Assembly: GCA_011389555.1 (NCBI GenBank)
Contig: JAABUD010000122.1
Location: 29,335-93,334 of the forward strand
Reading direction: 5' to 3'
Origin: Desulfotignum sp.
GTDB lineage: Bacteria > Desulfobacterota > Desulfobacteria > Desulfobacterales > Desulfobacteraceae
Length of the DNA: 64,000 nucleotides
The position numbers and the translations under genes are program-made. Below, one piece after another: positions 46,328 to 54,908 of this stretch. Each line of letters starts with the position of its first letter. Positions within the stretch are counted from its first letter, which is position 1. The notes under the pieces were generated by a model. The model saw nothing but the letters and a program-made list of their open reading frames with translations. It had not been told where the DNA came from and did no database searches.

Positions 46328-46494
46328 TCACTGACATCCTTGGTTGTCAAATGTTTTTCTGTGTTTCAAAACGGTGGAACCGTCATCAAACCTGCCGGCG
46401 ATGCCTCTTTTGCTCCGACGTTTCTCACCGGTTGCATGTATCACATGCTTTTATCATTTTCCATGGCATCCGGCAATTTATTCTTGAAACAAAA

Positions 46495-46520
46495 CAGGCC
46501 ATGGGACCCCCCATGGCCTG
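46495..46520 (-). terminator. Strong hairpin ending the wecB-vanZ transcript
   Basis: CAGGCCATGGG and CCCATGGCCTG form a perfect 11-bp stem around a 4-base loop. Read on the minus strand it is followed by TTTTGTTTC. It lies 35 bases after the VanZ-like gene and before the prfC promoter region. The rest of 46328-46554 holds no credible gene. Confidence 0.75.
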
Positions 46521-46554
46521 TGACTGAAAACATCAAAATACCGCCCCCCTCCCC

Positions 46555-46962
46555 TCACCCCTTTGTTTTACCGCGGATTCTGAAAAACAACACCATTCCC
46601 CCGACCATACCGGCGGCATTCAATCCGATATCGGACAAACTGCCATACCGGCCCGGCACATACATCTGAAGCATTTCGACAAGAACACCCACCGACATGG
46701 CAATCAAGGCCGAAACCACGGCATTGGCCGGCCGGGAAAACCGGATGCACTCAAAAAAATGAAGCGATACCAGGGTCAGCACCCCATACATGGGAACATG
46801 CATCAGGTTTGTGATCACAGACCTTATTTGTTCCCAAACTGTTTTTTCCTGCTCCGGTATGTCCACCATGGGCATCAAAGAACCCACCAGGATCAGGATC
46901 ATTACCGCTGTGAACAATAACGACAGCCATTGTTTTTTTCTGCAATGTGTGGTCATGTTCAT
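46555..46962 (-). CDS. VanZ-like membrane protein
   Basis: This is a four-helix inner-membrane protein of about 135 residues. It has the VanZ pattern of polar residues in the second half (RPANAVVSALIAMSVGVLVEMLQMYVPGRYGSLSDIGLNAAGMVGG). The ORF begins with TTG at 46965, but ATG one codon later is the more natural start. It directly follows the wecB stop, so the two are coupled. VanZ-like genes often sit at the end of exopolysaccharide loci; the molecular role is unknown. A terminator follows. Confidence 0.85.
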   Translation of the reverse strand: MNMTTHCRKKQWLSLLFTAVMILILVGSLMPMVDIPEQEKTVWEQIRSVITNLMHVPMYGVLTLVSLHFFECIRFSRPANAVVSALIAMSVGVLVEMLQMYVPGRYGSLSDIGLNAAGMVGGMVLFFRIRGKTKG

Positions 46963-46965
46963 CAA

Positions 46966-48054
46966 TCAAACCACCAGCGATTCGATGATATCCGCCACAC
47001 GCCCGGCGGTGTTGCCGTCCCACAGCTCCGGAATACTTCCCGAAGAACGGGTGTCATCCAAAACTGCGGCAACGTGATCAAGAAGCGTGGCAGGCGCACA
47101 CAACCGATTGGTGCCGATGGTAGTAGTGACCGGCCTTTCCGTGTTGGGCCGCAGGGTCAGGCAGGGAATGCCTAAATAGGTGGTCTCTTCCTGGACCCCC
47201 CCGGAATCGGTAATCAACAGCCTGGCGTTGAATACCAGGTTCATGAAATGGATGTATCCCAGCGGATCACTCAGAAAAATTTGATTGTTTTCATTCAAAA
47301 TATGACCCAGCCTGAATTTTTCCAGGTTGGCGCGGGTTCTGGGATGAATGGGGAATATCAGGGGCAGCTTTCGGGATATCTTTGCCAGTTCCAGACACAA
47401 CCGTTCCAGGCTGTCGGGATCATCCACATTGGACGGCCGGTGAAGCGTCACCAGACCATATTGTTTTTTCCGGCAGCCATGCTCCAGAAACACGGATTTT
47501 GCTTCGATAACCGGCCTGGCCATTTCCAGAGAATCGATCATGATGTTACCCACCAGGGTAATTTTTTCTCTGGCAACGCCCTCTTTTTCCAGGTTTTCAT
47601 TTCCGTCCACCGACGGAGTCCACAGGTAGTCGGCAATGGCATCCGTGACAATCCGGTTGATCTCTTCCGGCATGGTCCGGTCTCCGGAACGAAGGCCGGC
47701 TTCCAGATGGGCCGTTTTGATACCCAGTTTCACCGCAGCCAGGGTGGCGGCCACAGTTGAATTCACATCCCCGACCACCACCACCAGGTCCGGCCGGGTA
47801 TCCATGAGTACTTTTTCATAGGCAATCATCACATTGCCGGTCTGCTGGGCATGGGTCCCGCTGCCCACCCCGAGATGGATATGCGGGGCCGGCAGCTTGA
47901 AATCCCTGAAAAAGATATCCGACATGTTCAGGTCATAATGCTGGCCGGTATGGACAATGACCGGCTCCATATTTTTTCTGGAGGCCAGCTCATGATACAG
48001 GGGGGCGATTTTCATGAAATTGGGTCTGGCAGCGGCTATCAAATGTATTTTCAT
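46966..48054 (-). CDS. wecB: UDP-N-acetylglucosamine 2-epimerase (non-hydrolysing)
   Basis: WecB makes UDP-ManNAc from UDP-GlcNAc as a precursor for surface glycans. The 362-residue protein shows AARPNFMKIAPLYHELASR, VHTGQHYDLNMSDIFF, VVGDVNSTVAATLAA, HLEAGLRSGDRTMPEEINR, TLHRPSNVDD and ITDSGGVQEETTYLGIPCLTLRPNTERP, all characteristic. It is the only nucleotide-sugar enzyme in the window, so ManNAc or its uronic acid is a likely component of the polymer made by the neighbouring genes. No wecC-like dehydrogenase is present here. Confidence 0.96.
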   Translation of the reverse strand: MKIHLIAAARPNFMKIAPLYHELASRKNMEPVIVHTGQHYDLNMSDIFFRDFKLPAPHIHLGVGSGTHAQQTGNVMIAYEKVLMDTRPDLVVVVGDVNSTVAATLAAVKLGIKTAHLEAGLRSGDRTMPEEINRIVTDAIADYLWTPSVDGNENLEKEGVAREKITLVGNIMIDSLEMARPVIEAKSVFLEHGCRKKQYGLVTLHRPSNVDDPDSLERLCLELAKISRKLPLIFPIHPRTRANLEKFRLGHILNENNQIFLSDPLGYIHFMNLVFNARLLITDSGGVQEETTYLGIPCLTLRPNTERPVTTTIGTNRLCAPATLLDHVAAVLDDTRSSGSIPELWDGNTAGRVADIIESLVV

Positions 48055-48134
48055 ATTTTTTTCTCAAGATTGGGTTGATGTTTATAATGTTGCAGATCCT
48101 ATAAGAATGATGGCAGGGTAACTGTTCAAATCGC

Positions 48135-48148
48135 CAGTGCCGGCACTG
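48135..48148. repeat. 14-bp perfect palindrome between the EEP gene and wecB
   Basis: CAGTGCCGGCACTG lies in the 155-base gap that separates wecB from the main polysaccharide run. No T-tract follows on either side, so it is more like a protein site than a terminator. No other feature was seen in the gap. Confidence 0.35.
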
Positions 48149-48209
48149 AATCTTTGGCCGAAGCCTCTACCGCCATGGTAACGGCATAGACATCATTCAA
48201 GCGCGGCTT

Positions 48210-49229
48210 TCAGTAGACAAATTCCACCACCACGGGCAGGTGATCAGATCCGAAATCCGGCCCCAGCCATGTCCGGACAGGGCGAATACCGGGTGTGGAA
48301 AGTATATGATCGATCCGCGACTGGTAGCTGAAAATGTTGATCCTGGTTTTTTTGGTGTAGCCGAACCCCAGGCCGGTTTCCGTAAACGCGTTCTGGTAAC
48401 CACTCCAGTATTTGCGGTAAATGGGGCTGTCAGTCGTCAGATTGAAATCCCCGGCCAGAATTTTTTCATCGCCGAATCCTTTGATCCATTTGAATAAATT
48501 CTCCGATTCAGCCCATCTGAAATCGATGCCCTCCTGGGCCGTGTCAACATAATCGAAATTAAAGATCCGGACCGGGTCCAGCACACCGGCAAGGGACCGC
48601 CTCGGGGTCAGCAGGTCCACACTGCAAAACCCGATGATGCCTCCCGGGGTTTTGATGGTGCAGTACAGGCCGCTGGTTTCTGGTACCCTGGGCAGGACAT
48701 AGGAATCATTAATCGGATAGCGGGAAACAACCATTGAATAGACAGAGCGTTTTGTATACCACGGGGATGGCACCTCCAGCCATCTGGGGGAAGCACATTC
48801 CTGAATCGCCACGATATCCGGCTGGACTGCGTCCAGAAGTGCTGCAAATTCCTCCTTGTTGACCTCCCAACGCTGCACATTATAGGTCACCACCCGCAGT
48901 GTAAAAGCGGTGTCCGGAATATTTTTTTTGGGAAAGGCAACATTGAATCCCATAACCGGCCAGATGATGATCCCTGCAATCAATCCCAGGGGAATAAGAT
49001 ATCTACGTTCCCATAAAACAGAAACCGGCAGAAAAAAACACATCGGCAGCAGATATATCCACCGGGGCCCATACAGCAGCACCGTGGCAAACCACCACAC
49101 ATCACCACAGAAACGCAATAGGGCCCAAATGCACAAAACCCCTGCGCCATAAAGGTATACCCCGAGCGAAAAAACCCTTTGAAAAAAAAGGAGCATGCCT
49201 CTGGAACGTGCTGTGTTTGCAGAATTCAC
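48210..49229 (-). CDS. Membrane-anchored endonuclease/exonuclease/phosphatase-fold protein
   Basis: The 339-residue protein begins with three or four hydrophobic helices (about residues 15-95). An EEP domain follows with the complete metal and catalytic motif set: VTYNVQRW, IVAIQECASP, EKILAGDFNLTTDSP and GSDHLPVVVEF. EEP enzymes cut phosphodiesters in DNA, lipids or nucleotides. A membrane-tethered form inside a polysaccharide locus more likely acts on a lipid-linked or polymer phosphodiester, which is inference. It lies 40 bases after the TIGR03790-like gene. Confidence 0.82.
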   Translation of the reverse strand: MNSANTARSRGMLLFFQRVFSLGVYLYGAGVLCIWALLRFCGDVWWFATVLLYGPRWIYLLPMCFFLPVSVLWERRYLIPLGLIAGIIIWPVMGFNVAFPKKNIPDTAFTLRVVTYNVQRWEVNKEEFAALLDAVQPDIVAIQECASPRWLEVPSPWYTKRSVYSMVVSRYPINDSYVLPRVPETSGLYCTIKTPGGIIGFCSVDLLTPRRSLAGVLDPVRIFNFDYVDTAQEGIDFRWAESENLFKWIKGFGDEKILAGDFNLTTDSPIYRKYWSGYQNAFTETGLGFGYTKKTRINIFSYQSRIDHILSTPGIRPVRTWLGPDFGSDHLPVVVEFVY

Positions 49230-49269
49230 TGGGCAGGCCGGGTCATATGATCGTACAGTTTCTGTTTAT

Positions 49270-50556
49270 TCATCTGGTAAAATTATCTTTTTGGGAACCG
49301 GCTTTCTTAAAAGGGGTATAGAGCGGATCTCCCACCAGCACCATCTGCCAGGATAAATAGGGAAGGGACAAAAAATAACATTCAACCAGAGAAAGGTACC
49401 CATCAACCAGCAGGCCGAAAAATATTTCAGGAACAGGAAAAGCCTGCAGGTAAGGCTCACCCACAGGACCGATCGTGGCAGCCACACCATTGTCTATCAT
49501 TTTTTTGCACCAGACCTGACTTTTCTCATTTTTAAGTGTGCTGCACTCTGAGCTGGCAATATGATACCCCACGGCACCCGGCTGCCATTCAAATGCATCA
49601 ATATACTGTTGATGGCTGTACCATCCGCAGTACAATGCGGTATTTGGACAGTCACCCGGTTGGAATAGGGAATGATCATTGTCCAGCACAACAGACATTC
49701 GGTTCTTTCCCCTGACTTTTGCTGCAGCCTGATGAATGGAAACATCATAGGCTGCATATCCCCCTGTATTTTTTTTGGGATTGTCCGGATCAGGTGCCGG
49801 CCACCGCGCATCAAAATATGCCGTGCCTGTCAATCCGATTTTTTCAACCGCAATAGACTCATCGATGATTCTTTTGACCGTGGCCGCATCCGGACCGTCC
49901 AACCGGCTGACCATACGCACATCCTCTTTGGAAATATCAAGTTTCTGGTTTTTAAAACCCAAAAAGTAAGGGTTGGGTTTCCAGCCTTTCAAAGAATAGT
50001 TTTCAAATAACACAAGGGATAGTTCAGAATCAAACGCGGATCGATGGTCATGTCTGGTAATGGACAATCTGGTTTCAGAAATTTGTTTGATCTGCTTCTG
50101 GAGTTCAGTCCGTTTTTCTCTGTCTTCTTTTGGAAGGTTTTTCATCTGTTTACTCAGGGCATATTGTTTTTCCTTGAGCTGGTTTGCCTGTGTTTTCTGA
50201 TCTGGGCGCATTGCCGGTGGCTCAACCCGCAAAGGCAGTCCGTATACTGTAACAAGGCAGCGTATCTTGCCGGACGGATCATTTTCCGTTAAATACCGGC
50301 GGACAGGCACCACAACCTTGCTTTCAAACGCTTCCCGGGTACACCATTCTTTGTCAGTGATCCAAACGGAGATTAGATTGGCCTTGGGAATGCGGCGTTT
50401 TTCCATATAATACCTGGCAATACCAATGCTTTCAGAGGCGTTCTTATTGGCCACAACCACGATCTCATCAGCATTTAGGGCAAATACCGGCTTATAAAAG
50501 AACAGCAGTACAATAAGATTGAATATACAAACAGATGAATTTTTTCTATTGAACAC
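49270..50556 (-). CDS. Secreted TIGR03790-like protein of unknown function
   Basis: I recognise the N-terminus (LNADEIVVVANKNASESIGIARYYMEKRRIPKANLISVWI) as the pattern of the TIGR03790 family, for which I know no function. A signal peptide (IFNLIVLLFFYKPVFA) predicts export. The body shows LVTVYGLPLRV, LTGTAYFDARW, VVLDNDHSLF and PGAVGYHIASSECSTL, and the tail has EPYLQAFPVPEIFFGLLVDGYLSLVECYF and LVGDPLYTPF. The fold hints at a caspase/gingipain-like hydrolase layout, but I cannot confirm a catalytic dyad. Base composition looks more A-T rich than its neighbours. It lies between a PaaK-like gene and the EEP gene. Confidence 0.7.
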   Translation of the reverse strand: MFNRKNSSVCIFNLIVLLFFYKPVFALNADEIVVVANKNASESIGIARYYMEKRRIPKANLISVWITDKEWCTREAFESKVVVPVRRYLTENDPSGKIRCLVTVYGLPLRVEPPAMRPDQKTQANQLKEKQYALSKQMKNLPKEDREKRTELQKQIKQISETRLSITRHDHRSAFDSELSLVLFENYSLKGWKPNPYFLGFKNQKLDISKEDVRMVSRLDGPDAATVKRIIDESIAVEKIGLTGTAYFDARWPAPDPDNPKKNTGGYAAYDVSIHQAAAKVRGKNRMSVVLDNDHSLFQPGDCPNTALYCGWYSHQQYIDAFEWQPGAVGYHIASSECSTLKNEKSQVWCKKMIDNGVAATIGPVGEPYLQAFPVPEIFFGLLVDGYLSLVECYFLSLPYLSWQMVLVGDPLYTPFKKAGSQKDNFTR

Positions 50557-50631
50557 TATCGCCCCCAGTTTGATTCGGATATGAGCTTGTAAAAGAGTTC
50601 AGATGGAAATCGGGTTCAAAGCCATCAATTT

Positions 50632-52008
50632 TTAACAAAACGAGCAGGTTTTGAACATCTCTTCCGCCACTTTGCTGATAACAGGCCGGTATTTCCCGGA
50701 TGGTGCGGGTTTTATGTCATCAACAAGTTCCACGATAATGTGATCATCGCTTTGCAGCCGTTTCTGTACCTGGGATTTGACCTGATCCGGTCCGTCGGCA
50801 GGAAAGCTGTCGTCCACGGCAAGGCGGACCCGGATTTCTCCGAGTTTCTCCTGGATCACCTGGAATTTCACGATGCCTTTCACCGACCGGGCAATATAGA
50901 TGAATGAATAGCCCACCACCCATTTGCCCTCTTTGGTCACGATAAACTCCACAGCCCGTCCGCCACTGATATTGATGGAGGATAAAGATCTGCCGCAGGC
51001 ACAGGACTGGTCGGACAAGGTGACGATGTCCCCGGTACGGTACCGGATAATAGGGAATGCCGGCCCCACGATATTGGTGACCACCAGTTCGCCTTCGCCG
51101 TGCACCGGTTCCAGTGTATTGGGATCGATGGTTTCCAGAATGACCTGTTCATCCATGCAGTGCATGGTGTGGTGCGCACACTCATGTCCCACCAGCCCCC
51201 CTTCCCGCAGACCGAAAGAATCATACACCGGTACTCCGAAACTCCGGGATATGATATCCCTGTCCACATCCGACAGCATTTCACTGGTGGTGATGATGAC
51301 TTGCAGGCCGGAAAATTTCAGCTCCGTTAGATCCAGTCCTATTTCTTTGCACATGTTCACGGTGAGCACAAATGTACTGGGATATCCGAACAGGCATTTG
51401 GGCTTCCAGGAACACCATTGTTCAAAATATTGTCTGACCCTGTCACAATTCAGTTCAAATCCATTGCACAGCCCGTCATTGATGAACAGGTCCCGGACCC
51501 GTTTGATTTTGTCCTGTTTGCTCAGCTCCACAGGAGAACCCCAGTAATACATCTCCTTTTCCCCCCGCCGGACGCCCACCCATTCATGTCCCCGCATCCT
51601 GGCCGCGTTGATATGGGCCTCCCTGCTGGAAGATGTGTAAAATTCCAGGGCCTCATTGGTGGACCCGCTGGTTCTGACCAGTTGAATCCGCTTGCCTTCT
51701 TCTTTCCACACCATCTGTTCGCGATTTTCCCGCAAGGTCAGTTTTTCCAGCAGGGGAAATTTGGTAAGATCCTTCAGAGAGCGGATATCTTCAGGGTGTA
51801 TCCGGCTGTCATCCATCAGGTGTCTCCAAAAGGGTGTGTGGTCATAGGCGGTATGGATAAGCTGCTTCAACCGGTGTAACCGAAGCGCTTCCAGTTCCTC
51901 TTTTTTCCACCACTGACTTTTGTTCAGTTCATTGAGAATAATGAAGCTGGGCCGTCCGAGAAAGGTTTCCTGAAGCCTGAATACGTTTCTGGCAACGAAT
52001 GGAATCAT
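50632..52008 (-). CDS. PaaK/CapK-type adenylate-forming enzyme, copy 1
   Basis: This 458-residue ANL-superfamily protein resembles phenylacetate-CoA ligase. It has the phosphate loop RTSGSTNEALEFY, the motif DSFGLREGG where PaaK enzymes bind the acyl-adenylate, RYRTGDIV, and a C-terminal catalytic-lysine segment PSGKYRPVISKV. A CACG pair near residue 340 resembles the metal site seen in PaaK homologues. Members found in capsule loci are often called CapK and have no proven substrate. It likely activates a carboxylate, perhaps to acylate the polymer. It lies 29 bases after the deacetylase gene. A second, divergent copy is 8 kb upstream in the same transcript. Confidence 0.82.
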   Translation of the reverse strand: MIPFVARNVFRLQETFLGRPSFIILNELNKSQWWKKEELEALRLHRLKQLIHTAYDHTPFWRHLMDDSRIHPEDIRSLKDLTKFPLLEKLTLRENREQMVWKEEGKRIQLVRTSGSTNEALEFYTSSSREAHINAARMRGHEWVGVRRGEKEMYYWGSPVELSKQDKIKRVRDLFINDGLCNGFELNCDRVRQYFEQWCSWKPKCLFGYPSTFVLTVNMCKEIGLDLTELKFSGLQVIITTSEMLSDVDRDIISRSFGVPVYDSFGLREGGLVGHECAHHTMHCMDEQVILETIDPNTLEPVHGEGELVVTNIVGPAFPIIRYRTGDIVTLSDQSCACGRSLSSINISGGRAVEFIVTKEGKWVVGYSFIYIARSVKGIVKFQVIQEKLGEIRVRLAVDDSFPADGPDQVKSQVQKRLQSDDHIIVELVDDIKPAPSGKYRPVISKVAEEMFKTCSFC

Positions 52009-52037
52009 ACGTCACCTCCTACAAATGTTGAAATCTG

Positions 52038-53045
52038 CTAAAACAGGTAAAAATTATTCACCCCCTGGATCACTTTACGTGTCAATGCCCTCACAGGCCG
52101 GTTGATGAAGCACGGATCAACCGATACCGGGCAATACCCCTCATTTTTAACCATCTGCCCCAGGCGCGCAAACGTGCGGGCCGGATAGAGATTCTGCTCT
52201 CGGCCCAGCCATTCGCAGAACTTTTTGAACCGCCTTTCAACAATACGGTTCAATTTCCCTCCGTTGTACTGCTTGTCCTTTACCTTGAACAGGCTGAAAC
52301 TGTGGAGGATCACTACGGCATCCGCTCCGGCGTCGCAGATCATCCTGACGGCGTCTCGGCACTCTTCAAAGGAAGACCCCATCAGGTCCACGGGTTTGGC
52401 CGGATGGAGCCCGGGCCAGGCCGGCTGTCGGAATCCGGACAGGGCCACTTCGAGGACATCTCCATACCATTTGGATCCGTTATATTGCCGGGAGTCTGCA
52501 AACAGACACTGCCCGCCTACATAGGGGAAGGTATAGGAACTGTCTATCCATATACCTGCGTCAGGCAGGATTTTGAGGGTTTCATCAGAAGCACCCATGT
52601 TTCCGGCTCGAAAGGCAATGGGCGCCTGGCCTGTCCACTTTTCAAGACGTGACGCTCCTTCTTCGATGATACGTTTTTGAAGATCCAGTGGCAGGTCCGC
52701 GATCTGATCGGTCATCTTGAACGGCTTGCCCTGGCGCTGGAGGCCGTAGTGATAATGCCCGGGATGGACATGGAGCTGCACATCCTGGCCGTGATCAAGC
52801 AAATACCGGCAAACCGGTTCTGTCTGATCGGGGTATCCCAGTTCATCATTAAAAGGCTCCACAAAAAATGTGGCTTTGACACCGTATTGGTCCAGAATAT
52901 CGCAGATCAGCGGGATTCCGTAAGCCTTGTCCCTGTAATGCCCCATCATGCCTTTTGCCGGAGAAACCGGCCGCAGGTCCGGATTGTTCCAGGCCCCGCC
53001 CATGCTGCACTCCACATCAAAGGTGATGAAAACCCCGGGGTTCAT
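52038..53045 (-). CDS. Polysaccharide deacetylase (NodB-like) family protein
   Basis: The 335-residue protein has the NodB homology pattern. FITFDVECSMGG supplies the catalytic base Asp and a second acid, and VQLHVHPGHYHYG carries the metal His-x-His. FRAGNMGASDETLKIL and VVILHSFSLFK complete the site. It has no signal peptide, so it may act in the cytoplasm on a lipid-linked or nucleotide-linked sugar, not on finished polymer. Its start overlaps the ATP-grasp stop by four bases (ATGA), which ties the two activities closely together. N-deacetylation of a sugar could free an amine for the ligase encoded next to it; this is inference. Confidence 0.83.
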   Translation of the reverse strand: MNPGVFITFDVECSMGGAWNNPDLRPVSPAKGMMGHYRDKAYGIPLICDILDQYGVKATFFVEPFNDELGYPDQTEPVCRYLLDHGQDVQLHVHPGHYHYGLQRQGKPFKMTDQIADLPLDLQKRIIEEGASRLEKWTGQAPIAFRAGNMGASDETLKILPDAGIWIDSSYTFPYVGGQCLFADSRQYNGSKWYGDVLEVALSGFRQPAWPGLHPAKPVDLMGSSFEECRDAVRMICDAGADAVVILHSFSLFKVKDKQYNGGKLNRIVERRFKKFCEWLGREQNLYPARTFARLGQMVKNEGYCPVSVDPCFINRPVRALTRKVIQGVNNFYLF

Positions 53046-54307
53046 GATTTGGAGTCCTGTGATTCCGGGTTGCCGATGATATCATGCCTCTGGGCCCCCA
53101 GTTTTTTTGCCATCTGAATGAAATCCACAAAAAACGGCTTGGGATCACGCCACATGAAAGAATCATCCTTTGTCCAGGGAAAACTGTTCCATAAAAACCG
53201 CAGCATGGTTTCAATTTTTCCCAGCCGTTTCTGACCCGGCGGCAGCTGATCTCCCCGGATCATCCCGATCATCCAGTTGGCATCTCCTCCCAGGATCCGG
53301 GATCGAAGACCCAGACGGTATGTTGTTTTTTTCATTTTCTCCGGCTCAAAATGGCTCTGCCAGAAAAGAAAGGAGGTATTGAACCCAGCCATGATCAAGG
53401 TGGGCGTTCCCCCGATAAACCTGGGGTTGATCTCCAGAAAAATATACTCGTCGGTTTCCGGATCATAATGGTACTGGACTCCGCCAAGTCCCTCGTAGCC
53501 GATTGCCTTGAACAGCTTGACTGCATCATCGATCAGCGGCTGATGGTGACAGCTGATCCGCTGGGTGGTGACGCCCCCGGCCAGGGGCATATGGTGTTCG
53601 CCGATATAATCGCCCACCATGAACGGTTCGCCCTTGTGCATCATCACCTGGACATGGTCTTCCGCCCCCGGGCAGTACTCCTGGACAATAATGTTGTCTG
53701 CAAAGTCCCTTACCTGTTCATGGACTTTCTGCAGCTGGACCTCGTCTTCTGCATAGGCCGCCTTCCAGGGTGCCTGTCCGCCTGAAATGTTCTGCCTTCT
53801 GGTCCTGAAAACAAGCGGGAATTTCAAGGCGGTTTTATCTGACATGAATTCATCCAGGCGCATCCCTTTTGCAACCGGAACACCCAGTTCCCTGCACAAG
53901 GCCTGCATGTAGTCCTTGTCGGTCGCCTTGTCAAAGCATTCCCGGGCCGGGGAAAACAGGTGAACATCCGGTTCAAACTGATCCCGGACATCGATCAGGA
54001 CATTGTGATAAGCCTCTGCCACCGGCATAATGGAACCAACATCCAGCAACTGGGCCAGTTCCTTGATCTCATCGATAAATTCAGGGCTGTGGGTGGGGGT
54101 TTCCATCACCCAGGCACTGGCGGAATACCGGCTGTGGGCCGGCTGGCCATATTTTGATTTAACAATGGAATGAACTGTCAGGCCGTTCATGGCCAGGTTT
54201 CTGACCACCCACAGACCCACCTGGGTGTCACCCACCAGGGCCAGGACCCGGCAGGTTCTGTCTTTTTCTTTTATTTTTTCTTTGACAAACGGTTTTACCG
54301 CATACAT
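53042..54307 (-). CDS. ATP-grasp ligase
   Basis: ATP-grasp enzymes join a carboxylate to an amine or thiol through an acyl-phosphate. I start at MYAVKPFVKEK (complement of 54307, 421 aa), because AAGGAAG lies six bases upstream; the ORF-track start is eight codons earlier. The pre-ATP-grasp Rossmann part (RVLALVGDTQVGLWVVRNLAMNGL) is followed by the ATP-grasp core (FPLVFRTRRQNISGGQ, IIVQEYCPGAEDHVQVMM, GGVQYHYDPETDEYIFLEINPRFIGGTPT) with the expected Glu and Asn metal ligands. A C-terminal region of about 100 residues is unassigned. The deacetylase gene follows and overlaps it. The substrate is unknown. Confidence 0.85.
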   Translation of the reverse strand: MYAVKPFVKEKIKEKDRTCRVLALVGDTQVGLWVVRNLAMNGLTVHSIVKSKYGQPAHSRYSASAWVMETPTHSPEFIDEIKELAQLLDVGSIMPVAEAYHNVLIDVRDQFEPDVHLFSPARECFDKATDKDYMQALCRELGVPVAKGMRLDEFMSDKTALKFPLVFRTRRQNISGGQAPWKAAYAEDEVQLQKVHEQVRDFADNIIVQEYCPGAEDHVQVMMHKGEPFMVGDYIGEHHMPLAGGVTTQRISCHHQPLIDDAVKLFKAIGYEGLGGVQYHYDPETDEYIFLEINPRFIGGTPTLIMAGFNTSFLFWQSHFEPEKMKKTTYRLGLRSRILGGDANWMIGMIRGDQLPPGQKRLGKIETMLRFLWNSFPWTKDDSFMWRDPKPFFVDFIQMAKKLGAQRHDIIGNPESQDSKS

Positions 54308-54333
54308 AGGCCACTTCCTTGAAAAAACCAATT

Positions 54334-54633
54334 TTAGAACGTTGATAATCTACCTGTCCAGTAACGAGGCTTCTGCTTCTGGTGCATGACAGCGACAATA
54401 AGGACTTCATCTTCATGAACAGTGTATAGGATGGAATAGGGGAAACGCCGTATCAAACGTCTTTTTATTCCCGGTTCAATTTCAGGCCATATTTCTGGTT
54501 CCTCGACTATTTGGTTTATGGCCTTTTCAATGATGTCAAGAAAGTTAGTTCCGAGTTTTTCAACCTGCATCTCATAATAGAAGGCGGCATCAAGCATTTC
54601 TTCTTCAGCCGGAGCAAGAAAACGGAATTTCAT
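54334..54633 (-). CDS. RelE/ParE-family toxin
   Basis: The 99-residue protein has the compact RelE/ParE fold pattern: FRFLAPAEEEMLDAAFYYEMQVEKLGTNFLDIIEKAINQI, then IKRRLIRRFPYSILYTVHEDEVLIVAVMHQKQKPRYW. The C-terminal RFPYSILY and HQKQKPRYW are typical of the ParE-like side. Whether it hits mRNA or gyrase cannot be told. Its start overlaps the antitoxin stop by four bases. It lies inside the polysaccharide run, 26 bases before the ATP-grasp gene, all on the same strand. Confidence 0.9.
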   Translation of the reverse strand: MKFRFLAPAEEEMLDAAFYYEMQVEKLGTNFLDIIEKAINQIVEEPEIWPEIEPGIKRRLIRRFPYSILYTVHEDEVLIVAVMHQKQKPRYWTGRLSTF

Positions 54634-54869
54634 CGCAAACCCTGAAGTTTTTTCCTGGCGTCATGAAAAACCTCTGCTCCAGGCCTGGCCACTATGTTTC
54701 CTGCCTTGTATTCCTGAAGCCGCCTGGAACATTCCTTAATCCACAATTGCTCAAGATTTCGTTCGTCAAGATCATCAAGATCTTCAATGAGCGTCTTGAT
54801 CAACAGGGCACGTTCCCGGAAAGAAAGATGCTTTGCCTGCTGTTGGCATTTTTCTAATGCTGTTGACAT
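54630..54869 (-). CDS. Addiction-module antitoxin (TIGR02574-like)
   Basis: The 79-residue partner of the RelE/ParE toxin has an N-terminal helix pair (LSFRERALLIKTLIEDLDDLDERNLEQLWIKECSRRLQEYKAG). Its tail (NIVARPGAEVFHDARKKLQGLR) is the toxin-wrapping part with the usual EVFHDARKKL signature. AAGGGG precedes the ATG. Antitoxin-first order with a four-base overlap is standard. Such pairs usually repress their own promoter; here the pair also lies downstream of glycosyltransferase genes, so it may be read through from the large operon. Confidence 0.9.
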   Translation of the reverse strand: MSTALEKCQQQAKHLSFRERALLIKTLIEDLDDLDERNLEQLWIKECSRRLQEYKAGNIVARPGAEVFHDARKKLQGLR

Positions 54870-54908
54870 AATTTTCCCCTTGTTGCATTTTCCCCAGTTT
54901 GAAATTGT

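Noticed and set aside
46340-46669. 109-aa plus-strand ORF between vanZ and prfC
   Set aside because: It crosses the strong terminator hairpin and the end of the VanZ-like gene, and the composition is not protein-like.
53042-54307. Carbamoyl-phosphate synthase assignment for the ATP-grasp gene
   Set aside because: The protein is far shorter than CarB and has a single ATP-grasp core in a glycan context.
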